A model generated the notes under the pieces. It made no database searches, was not told the origin of the DNA, and saw only the letters and a program-made list of their open reading frames with translations. Shown piece by piece: positions 8,701 to 18,649 of a stretch of DNA of 64,000 nt. Position 1 is the stretch's first letter; the number at the start of each line of letters is the position of its first letter. The position numbers and the translations under genes were made by a program. Source of the DNA: JdFR-22 sp964534325 (GTDB taxonomy: Archaea > Halobacteriota > Archaeoglobi > Archaeoglobales > Archaeoglobaceae); the NCBI GenBank assembly GCA_964534325.1, contig CAZHOR010000012.1, positions 1 to 64,000 of the forward strand, written 5' to 3'.

Positions 8701-11700
8701 ATGTATGAGCTTTTAAAGTTGATAAACAGCCACTTGCGGCACGATGTTCTTAATGATCTAACTACTATCAGGTCTATTCTGGAGGTCTATCGGGATGACA
8801 AGGATGATGAATTACTGGATGATGTCTTCAAAAAGATCGACGGAAGCGCTAATTTCCTCAAGGAGATGAGGGAAGTCGAGTCTATGGTCTCTGAGGGGAA
8901 TTTAAAGCCGGTGAGATTCAGTGATGCCATAAAACCCATCAAGGATAAGTATGAAGGTTATGTCAACCTCAATATTCAGGGAGATTGCACTGTTATGGCT
9001 GACGATTCTTTGACCTCTGTCTTCGATAATCTGGTGAGGAACGCCATAACTCACGGGAATGCAGATATGGTAGATATCAACATCGAGAATAAGGGTGAAG
9101 TCTGTAAGGTGGAGATTGCGGACAACGGCAAAGGTATTCCAGACGACATCAGAGAAAGGGTCTTTGAAGAGGGAGTGAGCACCAACGGAACAGGATTGGG
9201 GTTATACATCGTCAAGAAAACAGTTGAGAGGTATGGGGGAAGCATTCATCTGGACAATGATCAGCAGGGAGCTACTTTCATCCTCATCTTCGAGACCACT
9301 GCTCAAAAAAGGGAGAGAAGGGATTCAGGGATCAGTGTTCTGGGTGAAGTAGGCTGGGGAACCCACGTCTGCAACTTCTATCAAACTAAAGAGGACCTCA
9401 CCGATCTGCTCATCCCCTTTTTCAAGGCTGGTGTGGATAACAATGAGTATTGTATGTGGGTCACTTCCGAGTTCTCCAGAGAAGAGGCTCAAGAACAGGT
9501 CGAGGAACGGCTTGGAGGACTACCTCAAAATATGGAGGTGCTCTCCTACGATGAATGGTACACCACTAATAAGATTAGAGAATTGCTCACCAATTGGGCC
9601 AAGAAGCTTAATCAGTCTTTGGCTGAGGGTTATGACGGTTTAAGGGTTGCGGGCGATGTAGCGACCCTTGACAATTTTAAGGACCTCATCAAGTATGAAG
9701 AGGAAGTCCACCTCAAAATGGACAAAAAGAAACTGGTTGCTGTCTGCGCATATCCTTTTGATAACTTCAAGACCTCTGAGATAGCTGACCTCACCAGCAG
9801 GCACCACTACACCCTGGTGGTCAGGGAGGGTGAATGGGAGCTCATAGAGAACTTTGAGCACAAGAAGACACAAAAGGAAATGGAAATGGTAGAAGAGAAA
9901 TATAGGGCCCTGGTGGATAACGCCAATGAAGCTATTGTGGTTGTACAGGATGGAAAAATAATGTATGCCAATCCCAAGGCAATAGAGGTCTCGGGGTACT
10001 CCAAACAGGAGCTGATGTTCAAATCCATCTTCAATTTCATTCATCCTGAGGATAGGGAGCAGCTCACCAATCGCTATAAAGAGAGAGTAAACGGTAAAAA
10101 ACTCTCTGACAACTACCAATTCCGGTTCAAGGATAAGGGGGGTAACACCAGATGGGCTGAACTTAATAGTGCTTCAATAGAGTGGGATGGCAAGCCAGCC
10201 ACACTGAATCTGATAACGGATATTACTGCCCAAAAAGAAGCTGAAATGGAAATGGAAAGGTTTTTAAAGGCTATAGAGACCACTAAAGAAGCAATAACAA
10301 TTTTGTCTCCTGATGAAAGGATCATTTACGCCAATAAAGCCCTAGCAGAGCTTCACGGCTATCGAAAAGATGAGTTGATGGGGAAGGACCCTTCACTACT
10401 CAACTCTGGTCCCCATCCGGAGAAGGTCAAGAAAGAGATAATCGAAGCGGTGAAAGAAAACGGTTTCTGGGAAGGCGAGTTGCGCAACGTGAGGAAAGAT
10501 GGCTCAGAGTTCATAAGTTATGCTACAATAACTGCTGTAAAAGACGATGATGGAGAGATCAGGAATTTTATATCGACCAAGCACGACATAACGGAAAAGA
10601 AAATGGCAGAGGAACGAATACGCAAAACAAAAGGTATGCTGCAGAACTTTATAGACACTTCACCCCTGGCCATCATTGGGCTTGATGAGAACTGGAAAGT
10701 CAATTTATGGAACCCTGCTGCCGAACAAATCTTTGGCTGGAGCAAAGAAGAAGTATTAGGTTGTGATAACCCTATAGTACCTGAAGATAAGCAGGAGGAA
10801 TTTCAGAACTGGCATAGGCAGGTGTTGAGTGACCGTGTCATCAGGCAAAAGGAAGTGTACAGGCAGAGGAAGGACGGCTCACTGATCCCGGTTCAGATGT
10901 CAACCGCGTCTTTTACCGATTCCGATGGGTCTGTTAATGGAATGGCCATTATCGCCAACATCAGCGAGAGAAAGAAGGCTGAAAAGGAGTTGGAGGAGAA
11001 GTCTCAGGAGCAAAGGCTTCTGCTGGATAATATGGAGTCGCAGGTATGGTATCTTAAAGATGTTGAGACTTGTGGAACTGTTAATAAGGCTCACGCAGAT
11101 TTTCTTGGTTTGAGTGTAAGTGATGTAGAGAATAAGAGCGTTTACGACATTTTTGATAAAGCTACAGCCGATGTATGTGCGGAAGGTAATAGAGAGGTCT
11201 TCCGTAACAAACAGAAGATCCATACTGAAGAGTGGGTAAAGAATTCTGAGGGTGAGGAACGCCTGCTCTCCGTTACCAAGACACCAAAACTGGATGATGA
11301 TGGGAAAGTTGAGTACGTCATCTGTACAGCAGAGGATATAACTGAGAGAAGAGAGTATGAAAAAGCATTAAGAGAAAGTGAGAAAAAGTATCGATTGCTG
11401 GTGGAGAACCTCAACGAGGGTGTGTGGGTTATCGACAAAGAAGGTTACACTACATTCGTTAACCCTCGGATGGCAGAAATCCTAGGCTATAATGAAGAAG
11501 AGATGTTGGGAAAACACTTATTCTCTTTCATGGATGAGCAGGGCGTTGAAATCGCTAAACATAATTTAGAGAAGAGGAAGCAGGGCTTAAGGGAGCAACA
11601 CGAATTCGAATTCTGTAGGAAGGATGGAAGTAAGGTGTATACTATTGTGGAGACTTCACCTATCTTTAGTGAAGATGGAAGTTATGTGGGAGCTATTGCT

Positions 11701-12801
11701 GGAGTAATAGACATCAGTGAGCTCAAAAAAGCCCAAAAGAGGTTAGAGGAGAGTGAGGCGAGGTATAAGGCTACGTTTGAGCATACTGGTACTGCTATGA
11801 TTGTTATTGAGGAGGATACTACTATTAGTATGGCGAACAGGATGTTAGAAGAACTTTGGAGTTATGGTAAGGAGGAAGTTGAGGGTAAGAAGAGTTGGAA
11901 AGAGTTTGTTCATCCTGATGATCTTGATAGAATGTTGTATTATCATAAAGCCAGAAGGATGGGTGAAGAGGTTCCTAAGAAATATGAGTTCAGGTTGATA
12001 GATAGAGGGGGTGATGTGAGAAATATATTGATTACTATCGATGTTATACCGGGGACCAGGAAGTCTGTAGCATCTTTGATGGATGTGACTCATATTAAGA
12101 GAATGAATAAGTTGTTGGAGGCTACGTCAAGTATAAATGAGGTTCTTGCTAGAGAGAGAAATCCTGAGACGGTGTTGAATGCGGTTAGCAAGAACTTAAA
12201 GATGCTTTATGAAGACGTGATCACTTTTGTTATATGGAATGGAGAGTCAGTTCCTGTGAAGTTGGAAGGAGTGGACCCTGAAGCAATAAAAGAGGTTATT
12301 AGCAATTGCCCAGCTCATCGGACACTAAAGGGGGAGGCGATAAAGATATCAACGGATAATGAGTTGTGCCAGAAATGTATTAAAAAAGAGTATAAGTATG
12401 CTCTCTCCATCCCCTTGATGCATGAGGGTCAGCAGGGGATCATTACCATCCACTCCAACTCAGACTTCAGTGAAGAGGAACTTAAACTCCTAACCAGGCT
12501 GGCAAACAACATAGGCTTCGCCCTAAACGCTTATAAAGTAGAACAAGATAAGGTGACCGCCATAGAGCAGCTCGCCAAGAACCTCACCCAATTCGATATG
12601 GCAGCAGACAGATTGAGAAACCCCCTATCCGTTATCATGTCGGCTCTGGAGCTCAAGGACAGGTACGGGAAGGATGAAGTAATAGACATCGTGGAGGAGC
12701 AGACGGAGAGGATCAAAATGGAATTGGACGAGTTAAGGAAAGAAGAATCAGCCACTCACGAACTACTGGAGCAAAGCAAACCTAAAAATAAAGAACAATG
12801 A
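8701..12801 (+). CDS. Multi-PAS sensor histidine kinase with N-terminal kinase core
   Basis: 1366 residues in an inverted order. Residues 1-200 hold a complete kinase core: H-box HLRHDVLNDL with candidate His14, N-box DNLVRNAITHG near 110, G1 DNGKGIP near 140 and G2 GTGLGLYIVK near 163. A MEDS (DcmR-type sensory) domain follows at about 215-400. Six PAS/PAC units come next (about 400-1145), then a GAF-like domain containing NCPAHRTLKGE and ELCQKCIKK. Last is a C-terminal DHp-like helix pair (ADRLRNPLSVI, about 1300) in which the phospho-accepting His is replaced by Asp and no ATPase follows. No membrane segment was seen, so the protein is cytoplasmic. Ligand and response regulator are unknown. 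Part of the last PAS unit (about 11.75-12.15 kb) has more T-ending codons than the rest. Confidence 0.85.
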   Translation: MYELLKLINSHLRHDVLNDLTTIRSILEVYRDDKDDELLDDVFKKIDGSANFLKEMREVESMVSEGNLKPVRFSDAIKPIKDKYEGYVNLNIQGDCTVMADDSLTSVFDNLVRNAITHGNADMVDINIENKGEVCKVEIADNGKGIPDDIRERVFEEGVSTNGTGLGLYIVKKTVERYGGSIHLDNDQQGATFILIFETTAQKRERRDSGISVLGEVGWGTHVCNFYQTKEDLTDLLIPFFKAGVDNNEYCMWVTSEFSREEAQEQVEERLGGLPQNMEVLSYDEWYTTNKIRELLTNWAKKLNQSLAEGYDGLRVAGDVATLDNFKDLIKYEEEVHLKMDKKKLVAVCAYPFDNFKTSEIADLTSRHHYTLVVREGEWELIENFEHKKTQKEMEMVEEKYRALVDNANEAIVVVQDGKIMYANPKAIEVSGYSKQELMFKSIFNFIHPEDREQLTNRYKERVNGKKLSDNYQFRFKDKGGNTRWAELNSASIEWDGKPATLNLITDITAQKEAEMEMERFLKAIETTKEAITILSPDERIIYANKALAELHGYRKDELMGKDPSLLNSGPHPEKVKKEIIEAVKENGFWEGELRNVRKDGSEFISYATITAVKDDDGEIRNFISTKHDITEKKMAEERIRKTKGMLQNFIDTSPLAIIGLDENWKVNLWNPAAEQIFGWSKEEVLGCDNPIVPEDKQEEFQNWHRQVLSDRVIRQKEVYRQRKDGSLIPVQMSTASFTDSDGSVNGMAIIANISERKKAEKELEEKSQEQRLLLDNMESQVWYLKDVETCGTVNKAHADFLGLSVSDVENKSVYDIFDKATADVCAEGNREVFRNKQKIHTEEWVKNSEGEERLLSVTKTPKLDDDGKVEYVICTAEDITERREYEKALRESEKKYRLLVENLNEGVWVIDKEGYTTFVNPRMAEILGYNEEEMLGKHLFSFMDEQGVEIAKHNLEKRKQGLREQHEFEFCRKDGSKVYTIVETSPIFSEDGSYVGAIAGVIDISELKKAQKRLEESEARYKATFEHTGTAMIVIEEDTTISMANRMLEELWSYGKEEVEGKKSWKEFVHPDDLDRMLYYHKARRMGEEVPKKYEFRLIDRGGDVRNILITIDVIPGTRKSVASLMDVTHIKRMNKLLEATSSINEVLARERNPETVLNAVSKNLKMLYEDVITFVIWNGESVPVKLEGVDPEAIKEVISNCPAHRTLKGEAIKISTDNELCQKCIKKEYKYALSIPLMHEGQQGIITIHSNSDFSEEELKLLTRLANNIGFALNAYKVEQDKVTAIEQLAKNLTQFDMAADRLRNPLSVIMSALELKDRYGKDEVIDIVEEQTERIKMELDELRKEESATHELLEQSKPKNKEQ

Positions 12802-12816
12802 ATATAGAAAACTGAA

Positions 12817-12854
12817 TTAACCTTACACTTAACCTTAAGTTAACCTTAACCTTA
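12817..12854. repeat. TTAACCTTA short repeat cluster
   Basis: Four copies of TTAACCTTA at 12817-12825, 12829-12837, 12840-12848 and 12846-12854, just after the sensor-kinase stop codon. This could be a multi-site regulator target for the next gene, or part of a termination region. Nothing else in the gap to 13009 is identifiable beyond a TTTAAATC element near 12965. Confidence 0.5.
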
Positions 12855-13008
12855 TAATCTTCCCTTAGAGTGTTCTCCTCGGTCGTATTCGTTATTTTTA
12901 TTCTGTGGTAGGGTGAAAAATAGGAGAATACCTCAGAAATCTAATGGTTAATAAGGATGGTTGGTTTAAATCAAAAAGGTTTAATTGTGGTGTTTCTTAG
13001 TTGGGTGC

Positions 13009-13416
13009 ATGTATGTTAACTCTTATCTTGACGAGATCGGGCGGCTGATCAACCTTTGTATGGATTATGTGAAAACTCGAGAGGGTTTTGAGGAGATTGA
13101 GGAGCTCTCGAATCGTTTGAGGGAACCGGAAGTGATCAGCGATATGTTTTCCCGGGATATTCAATATATCAGGTCGAAATACGATAATAACGAGGTTTCT
13201 GAGAGGGATGTGAGGGATAATTTTGATAGATTGAGGGTTTATGTCCTAACTCAACTTGATAAACATTATGACCTGATAAACCGGCTTCTGGAGGATACTG
13301 AAAAAAAGGTTGATGTGTCGTTCACTAAAGATGATAGAGAGTTTCCCAAGAAGTTGAAAGAAGATATCATGATAATTATTGAAGAGGCAGATAAAGATTT
13401 TAAAAAAGAGACGTAA
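13009..13416 (+). CDS. Helical cytoplasmic protein, unknown
   Basis: About 135 residues, almost wholly alpha-helical and charged (SYLDEIGRLINLCMDYVKTR, later KKLKEDIMIIIEEADKDFK). No signal peptide, membrane segment or motif was found. The ATG at 13009 is preferred over the upstream GTG at 12985. The gene sits alone between the sensor kinase and S-adenosylhomocysteinase on the same strand. Not recognised; the shape is that of a small four-helix or coiled-coil protein. Confidence 0.5.
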   Translation: MYVNSYLDEIGRLINLCMDYVKTREGFEEIEELSNRLREPEVISDMFSRDIQYIRSKYDNNEVSERDVRDNFDRLRVYVLTQLDKHYDLINRLLEDTEKKVDVSFTKDDREFPKKLKEDIMIIIEEADKDFKKET

Positions 13417-13514
13417 TTAAAATCGATTTTTGGCAACTTGGATTTAACCAACAAGGCTCAAGAATTGAGAAAAGTTAATAAATTGAGAGGAAAATCTCCC
13501 ATCAGTGATCATTA

Positions 13515-14771
13515 ATGAACTACGATATTAAAGACGAAAGCCTAGCGGCAGAAGGAAAATTGAGAATAGAGTGGGCGGACAGGCAGATGCCGGTCCTCAC
13601 TCTGATAAGAGAACAGTTTGAGAAAGAAAAACCATTAAAGGGATTAACCATTGGTTGTTGCCTGCACGTGACCTCAGAGACCGCGAATCTTATGCGGACG
13701 CTGAAGGCTGGAGGTGCGGACGTGCATTTGTGCGCTTCCAACCCCTTAAGCACTCAAGATTCTACAGCTTCTTCCCTTGTGAAGGATTACGGCATTTCGG
13801 TGTATGCCATAAGGGGGGAAGATAGAGATACTTTCTATAAGCATATTAACCAGGTTCTGGACCAGGAGCCGGATATCACTATGGATGACGGTGGTGACCT
13901 GGTATCGACTCTGCATTCGGACAGAACCGAGCTGATCGATAATGTTATAGCCGGAACTGAAGAGACTACCACCGGTGTGATCAGGTTCAGGAGCATGGAA
14001 AGAGAGGGCGTGTTGCGCTATCCCATGGTAGCAGTGAACGATGCCAACACCAAGCACCTGTTCGATAACAGGTATGGGACCGGACAGAGCTCCATAGACG
14101 GTGTGTTGAGAGCCACCAATATCCTGTTGGCCGGAAAGACCTTCGTTGTTGGGGGCTACGGATACTGCGGTAAAGGTATTGCCATGAGAGCTGAAGGAAT
14201 GGGAGCCAACGTTGTAGTGATAGAAGTCGACCCCCTGAGAGCTCTTGAAGCCGTGATGGATGGCTACAGGGTCATGCCCACAAGTGAAGCCGCTAAACTT
14301 GGAGACGTGTTCGTTACCGCTACCGGTTGCAGAGACGTGTTGCGTGGAGAGCACTTTGAGGTCATGAAGGATGGCGCCATCCTGGCCAACTCCGGTCACT
14401 TCAACGTGGAGATAGATATCCCTGCACTGGAAGATATGGCCACCAACAAGAGAGAGGTCAGGCCATCAGTAGAGGAGTACACCATGAGCGATGGAAGGAA
14501 AATACACGTCCTGGGAGAAGGAAGACTGGTCAATCTGGCTGCAGCAGAAGGCCATCCTGCCTCTGTCATGGACATGAGCTTCGCCAACCAGGCACTGACA
14601 GCAGAATACCTTAAAGAGAATAGCGGCAATCTGGAGCGCAAAGTATATTCAGTTCCAGATGAGATAGACAACAGAGTCGCCTCACTCAAGCTGAAGGCCA
14701 TGGGCATTGAAATGGACGAGCTCACAGAGAAGCAGAGTGAATACCTGCACAGCTGGACAATAGGAACCTGA
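13515..14771 (+). CDS. ahcY: S-adenosylhomocysteinase
   Basis: 418 residues, normal for the archaeal enzyme. It hydrolyses S-adenosylhomocysteine to adenosine and homocysteine, relieving product inhibition of methyltransferases in the SAM cycle. Visible family blocks are GCCLHVTSETANLM and ASNPLSTQDSTASSL at the substrate site, DDGGDLVSTLH, the NAD-binding VVGGYGYCGKGIAMRA near residue 215, and ATGCRDVL plus ANSGHFNVEID near 290. The C-terminus carries the usual lid region. Monocistronic. A SAM hydrolase and several methyltransferases are found elsewhere in the window. Confidence 0.95.
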   Translation: MNYDIKDESLAAEGKLRIEWADRQMPVLTLIREQFEKEKPLKGLTIGCCLHVTSETANLMRTLKAGGADVHLCASNPLSTQDSTASSLVKDYGISVYAIRGEDRDTFYKHINQVLDQEPDITMDDGGDLVSTLHSDRTELIDNVIAGTEETTTGVIRFRSMEREGVLRYPMVAVNDANTKHLFDNRYGTGQSSIDGVLRATNILLAGKTFVVGGYGYCGKGIAMRAEGMGANVVVIEVDPLRALEAVMDGYRVMPTSEAAKLGDVFVTATGCRDVLRGEHFEVMKDGAILANSGHFNVEIDIPALEDMATNKREVRPSVEEYTMSDGRKIHVLGEGRLVNLAAAEGHPASVMDMSFANQALTAEYLKENSGNLERKVYSVPDEIDNRVASLKLKAMGIEMDELTEKQSEYLHSWTIGT

Positions 14772-14830
14772 TGGGAGATCAATTTTATATTCTCCTATTT
14801 AATTATTAAAGTATTAAGAGCTGAATATTT

Positions 14831-15829
14831 ATGTCATCCATTGTGGAAGACCTGCAGAAGCCGGAAGCTTTTCCTGAAGAAGTCTCGGAAGTGGAGCTGG
14901 TCCAGACCCATATATCATTCGTTTTCATTACGGACAAACTGGTTTACAAGGTCAAGAAACCGGTGAACTTCGGTTTTCTGGATTTCTCTACCCTGGAGAA
15001 ACGGAAATATTACTGTGAACAGGAGATAAAGCTCAACAGCCGACTCTCACCCGAGTATTATCTGGATGTGATTCCTGTGGTGGAGAGAGAGGGCAACCTG
15101 TGGTTTTGGGGCGAAGGAGAGCTGGTGGATTATGCGGTAAGGATGAAGAAGCTCCCCATGGGCAGGCAGATGAAGTATCTGCTCCAGAAGGGTGAGCTGA
15201 CCGACGAAATGCTGGACAGAGTTGCCCAGAAAATAGCCGTATTCCACAATGAAGCCGAAACGTCACCGGAGATCGAGAAGTTCGGTGAACTCTCCGCCAT
15301 CAAATTCAATACCGACGAGAACTTCGAGCAGACGGATAAATACATTGGCAAGACCATCAGCAAAGAGCAGTTCGAAGCTCTCAAGAGCTATACTGACAAA
15401 TTTTATGAGGAAAATGAAGACCTCATCCACAGCAGAATAAATGATAAGAGGATCAGGGATTGCCACGGCGATCTACACATGGAGCACGTCCTCATCACCG
15501 ACGATGATGTAGTGGTCTTTGACTGCATAGAGTTCAACGACAGATTCCGCTACTCGGACACTGCAGCGGACGTAGCTTTCCTTGCCATGGACCTGGATTA
15601 CTACGGAAGAAGCGACCTATCCCACAAGCTGATAGAGTTCTATTCAAAGCACTCCGGCGATGATAAAGTGGTGGACATGATCACTTTTTACAAGATATAT
15701 CGAGCTTGTATCAGGGGAAAGGTCATCAGCTTCAAGCTGGACGACCCCAATATCTCCCAGGAAGAAAAAGATGCAGCGGCCAGGGACGCCCAGAAATACT
15801 TTGGCCTGGCCCACTCATATATAAGATGA
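14831..15829 (+). CDS. COG2187-type aminoglycoside phosphotransferase-like kinase
   Basis: 332 residues. The N-terminal lobe has VELVQTHISFVFITDKLVYK followed by VKKPVNFGFLDFSTLEKRK, a signature of the COG2187 family. The catalytic region near residue 212 reads RDCHGDLHMEHVLI, with the metal site FDCIEFNDRFRY downstream. Substrate unknown. In many bacteria this domain is fused to a COG0645 P-loop kinase. Here the P-loop partner is the separate next gene, 43 bases downstream, so the two probably act together. Translation signals are weak (start ATG at 14831 after GAATATTT). Confidence 0.75.
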   Translation: MSSIVEDLQKPEAFPEEVSEVELVQTHISFVFITDKLVYKVKKPVNFGFLDFSTLEKRKYYCEQEIKLNSRLSPEYYLDVIPVVEREGNLWFWGEGELVDYAVRMKKLPMGRQMKYLLQKGELTDEMLDRVAQKIAVFHNEAETSPEIEKFGELSAIKFNTDENFEQTDKYIGKTISKEQFEALKSYTDKFYEENEDLIHSRINDKRIRDCHGDLHMEHVLITDDDVVVFDCIEFNDRFRYSDTAADVAFLAMDLDYYGRSDLSHKLIEFYSKHSGDDKVVDMITFYKIYRACIRGKVISFKLDDPNISQEEKDAAARDAQKYFGLAHSYIR

Positions 15830-15872
15830 AAGATAGATAATGATACTAAGGTGAAGATACATAAGGTGAAAG

Positions 15873-16439
15873 ATGCCTATACTGATCGTTGTGTGCGGTA
15901 TTATTGCTACCGGTAAGAGCACTGTGGCCAAAAAGATATCTGGAGCCACAGGAATAGAGTTGCTCCGCTCGGACAGGGTCAGAAAAGAGCTTGCAGGTAT
16001 GTCACCCGAAGAACACGCTTACGAAGAATATGGAGAGGGGATATATTCTCCGGAGTTTTCCAGGAAGACTTACCAGGAAATGATGGTTAGGGCGAAGGAC
16101 AGGCTCAGCAAAGGCAGCTCAGTAATACTGGATGCCACCTTCAGCAAGAAATGGCAGAGAGAAGCAGCAAAGAAAACCGCTAAAGAGGCGGGAGCACGTT
16201 TTCTTTGCATTGAGACCATTGCCCCCGATGAAGTGATCAGGGAGAGGGCCGAACAGAGGACGGAGAGCGGGGAGAGCATATCCGACGGCAGGCTGGAGCT
16301 ATTGCCTCAAATCAGAGAGAATTTCGAGAAGATAGAGGAGCTGGATGAAGAAGAGTATGTGGTGATCGACACCAGCAAAGAAGAGGAAGAAGAAAAGAAA
16401 ATGAATAAAATACTGAAGAACATCCAGAACTATCTCTAA
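15873..16439 (+). CDS. COG0645-type P-loop kinase
   Basis: 188 residues. Walker A GIIATGKST lies at about residues 9-17. SVILDATFSKKWQREAA (near 90) is typical of AAA_33/Zeta-like kinases, followed by a helix with RERAEQR and a very acidic C-terminal helix (KEEEEEKKMNK). It is the separated C-terminal half of the COG2187-COG0645 fusion common in bacteria and follows its partner closely. It presumably phosphorylates a small molecule; the substrate is unknown. Confidence 0.75.
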   Translation: MPILIVVCGIIATGKSTVAKKISGATGIELLRSDRVRKELAGMSPEEHAYEEYGEGIYSPEFSRKTYQEMMVRAKDRLSKGSSVILDATFSKKWQREAAKKTAKEAGARFLCIETIAPDEVIRERAEQRTESGESISDGRLELLPQIRENFEKIEELDEEEYVVIDTSKEEEEEKKMNKILKNIQNYL

Positions 16440-16490
16440 CCGCCCTGATTTAATTCAGACCTTAAGTTCAGCAGTTAAGTAAATCTCCAA

Positions 16491-17759
16491 TTATTTTGTT
16501 CTAATATGCTCCAGAACTTCTTTTGCTCTGTCCACCCTGGTGGTCCCTTCGCTTATGAGGACTTCCACCACCTTCTCCACTTCATCGTCTTTTGCTCCTG
16601 CCATCATGGCGATGTTCCTGGCGTGAAGGTTCATGTGCCCTTTTTGAATCCCTTCTGTAGATAATGCTCTTAAAGCTGCGAAGTTCTGGGCCAGACCTAC
16701 TGCAGCAATAACTCTGGACAGCTCGCTGGCCGACTGGACCCCCAGTATTTTCATGCAGGCTCTGGCCATGGGATTTGTGGAGGTGGCACCACCCACGGTA
16801 CCAATGGCAACTGGAAGCTCGATGGTTCCCACCAGGTTCCCGTCCTTATCCTTCTCGTAGGTTGTAAGGGGCTTGTAACCATCCATAGCTGCATAGCTGT
16901 GGGCGCCTGCCTCGACAGCTCTGAAGTCGTTGCCGGTTGCGATCACCACTGCTGAAGCCCCGTTCATTATGCCTTTATTGTGTGTAGCACACCTGTAGGG
17001 GTCTGCCTTGGCGAAGGCGTAGGCATCAATAATAGCGTCCACCACTTCTTTTCCTCCTATAGCATTCGCATCGAACACTGCCTTTGCTCTGGCTATCCTC
17101 AGGGTTGCTAAGTTGGATATGATACGCAGATGAGTTCTCACTCCCGTAATCTTTTCTATGTAGGGTGCAACCGCTTCGCTCATGGTGTTGACCGCATTAG
17201 CCCCCATGGCGTCCCTGACATCCACAATGAGGTGGACGATAACCATCGGACCCCTGATGGAGTCGATGACTCTGACCTCAACATCTCTACACCCCCCACC
17301 GAACTTGAGGAGAACAGGGTCCTGCTCATTGGCGATCTGGATCATCTCCTCTTTGTGACGGAGTATTTCCATTCTTGTAGCGTGAGGGTCAGGCATATTC
17401 AATAGCTGGATCTGACCGATCATATGGGGAGGAGATGCAGAAGTAGTGAAACCTCCTTCTGCCCTGGCCATCCTGGCAGCATTGCTGGCGGCAGCCACAA
17501 CGCTGGGCTCCTCAATGGCCATGGGAATGAGATAGTCTTTATCGTCGATAAGAAAATTGGTTGCAACACCCAGTGGGAGTTCAAATGTGCCTATAACATT
17601 CTCTATCATCTGGTCAGCCACACCAGCATCCAGACTGCCCGTTCTGGCAATGACGTTGACCTCTTCATCACTTAAATCGGCGAACTCTTTAACCTCTCTA
17701 AGCCTGTCTTCCAAAGAGAGTTTATAAAAACCACTAATTCTGGATGACTTCATGGACAT
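16491..17759 (-). CDS. mvaA: Hydroxymethylglutaryl-CoA reductase, class II
   Basis: 422 residues, the length of the class II enzyme, which lacks the class I N-terminal region. Recognisable blocks are ENVIGTFELPLGVATNF near residue 55, AIEEPSVVAAASNAARMA with the catalytic Glu, GGGCRDVEVRV, THNKGIMNGASAVVIATGND with the catalytic Lys, and GHMNLHARN with the catalytic His. In archaea the enzyme makes mevalonate for isoprenoid lipids. The class II form is known from Archaeoglobus and Thermoplasma-type lineages. A second ATG at 17753 is possible. Convergent with the kinase pair; no mevalonate-pathway neighbours. Confidence 0.93.
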   Translation of the reverse strand: MSMKSSRISGFYKLSLEDRLREVKEFADLSDEEVNVIARTGSLDAGVADQMIENVIGTFELPLGVATNFLIDDKDYLIPMAIEEPSVVAAASNAARMARAEGGFTTSASPPHMIGQIQLLNMPDPHATRMEILRHKEEMIQIANEQDPVLLKFGGGCRDVEVRVIDSIRGPMVIVHLIVDVRDAMGANAVNTMSEAVAPYIEKITGVRTHLRIISNLATLRIARAKAVFDANAIGGKEVVDAIIDAYAFAKADPYRCATHNKGIMNGASAVVIATGNDFRAVEAGAHSYAAMDGYKPLTTYEKDKDGNLVGTIELPVAIGTVGGATSTNPMARACMKILGVQSASELSRVIAAVGLAQNFAALRALSTEGIQKGHMNLHARNIAMMAGAKDDEVEKVVEVLISEGTTRVDRAKEVLEHIRTK

Positions 17760-17899
17760 TGGTTTAAAAAATTGTTAAAATATTTTTGGATAAAAGATAG
17801 AAAATAGAAGATACTGTAAAAGGTTGATTTCAAGAGTCAGTCTCAACAATTCGTTCCAGTTAGTTCATTGGGGTCAAAAAATACTGTATCATAACATTT

Positions 17900-18450
17900 T
17901 TAGCTCACACACTCCACAAAATTGCTTATACTGCTCTCACCTATCTTATTGCTCAATTTACGGTCAGTAGTTATCATTACTCCCTCAAGATCCACAGCTC
18001 TCCTTAACTCTGGACTTAGGACGTTCTCAAAAATCGCTACTTCAACACTCATCCCAAGTGCCTTAAGCCGATCTACTGCATGTATATAGTCACCATCCCC
18101 ACTAACAATAATAGCGGTATCATAGGCATTATTAAATCCTAAGGTTAACATATCCGTAACGAGGGCAACATCAATCCCCTTCTTAACTGTGTCGTGATCC
18201 CTCCTTCTTAATGGTTTCGTAACAATATGAAAACCGTTTATGTGCTCTAATGCGTGATAAAACTTATTTGTTTTTCCATCTCTGATTCATCCAATGGATT
18301 TATTGATCCATAATAATAAACTCTCTTGAGTTTTCTACCATAAGATAGAACTCTTGCAAGTTTTTCATAGTTTATCTTAAGATTAATCTGTCTTTCTCTC
18401 CTAAATTCTTTACAAGAGTGGAACAGATTTGAACCATTCCAAAAAATCAT
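17900..18450 (-). pseudogene. NYN-domain (LabA/DUF88-like) gene with frameshift
   Basis: Two adjacent frames make one NYN protein. The N-terminal part (IFWNGSNLFHSCKEF, KLKRVYYYGSINP) runs from 18450. It changes frame at a run of five T (18271-18275 on the + strand), where a sixth base would restore it. The rest then reads KFYHALEHINGFHIVTKPLR, KKGIDVALVTDMLTLGFNN, TAIIVSGDGDYIHAVDRLK, ending at 17900. NYN domains are PIN-like nucleases with acidic active-site residues; here VSGDGDY, VALVTDM and the Asn of the NGSN motif remain. The lesion is a single homopolymer base, so this may be a real pseudogene or a read error. The flanks are AT-rich, hinting at acquired DNA. Confidence 0.7.
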
Positions 18451-18649
18451 TACTTTATTGGTTTGATCAAATATTAATATTCGCTGTTCTCTCCATTATG
18501 TATAACTTTAATCCACACATCAATTTAACGACAATAATCGAATTCGATTACCTAAATAATCGTATTTCGTTTGAATTTTTCTTTTTATGACGATAAACCA
18601 TGATAAAATTTTTAAACTATATTCCGGCAGTAGGGTCAAAATAATAGAG

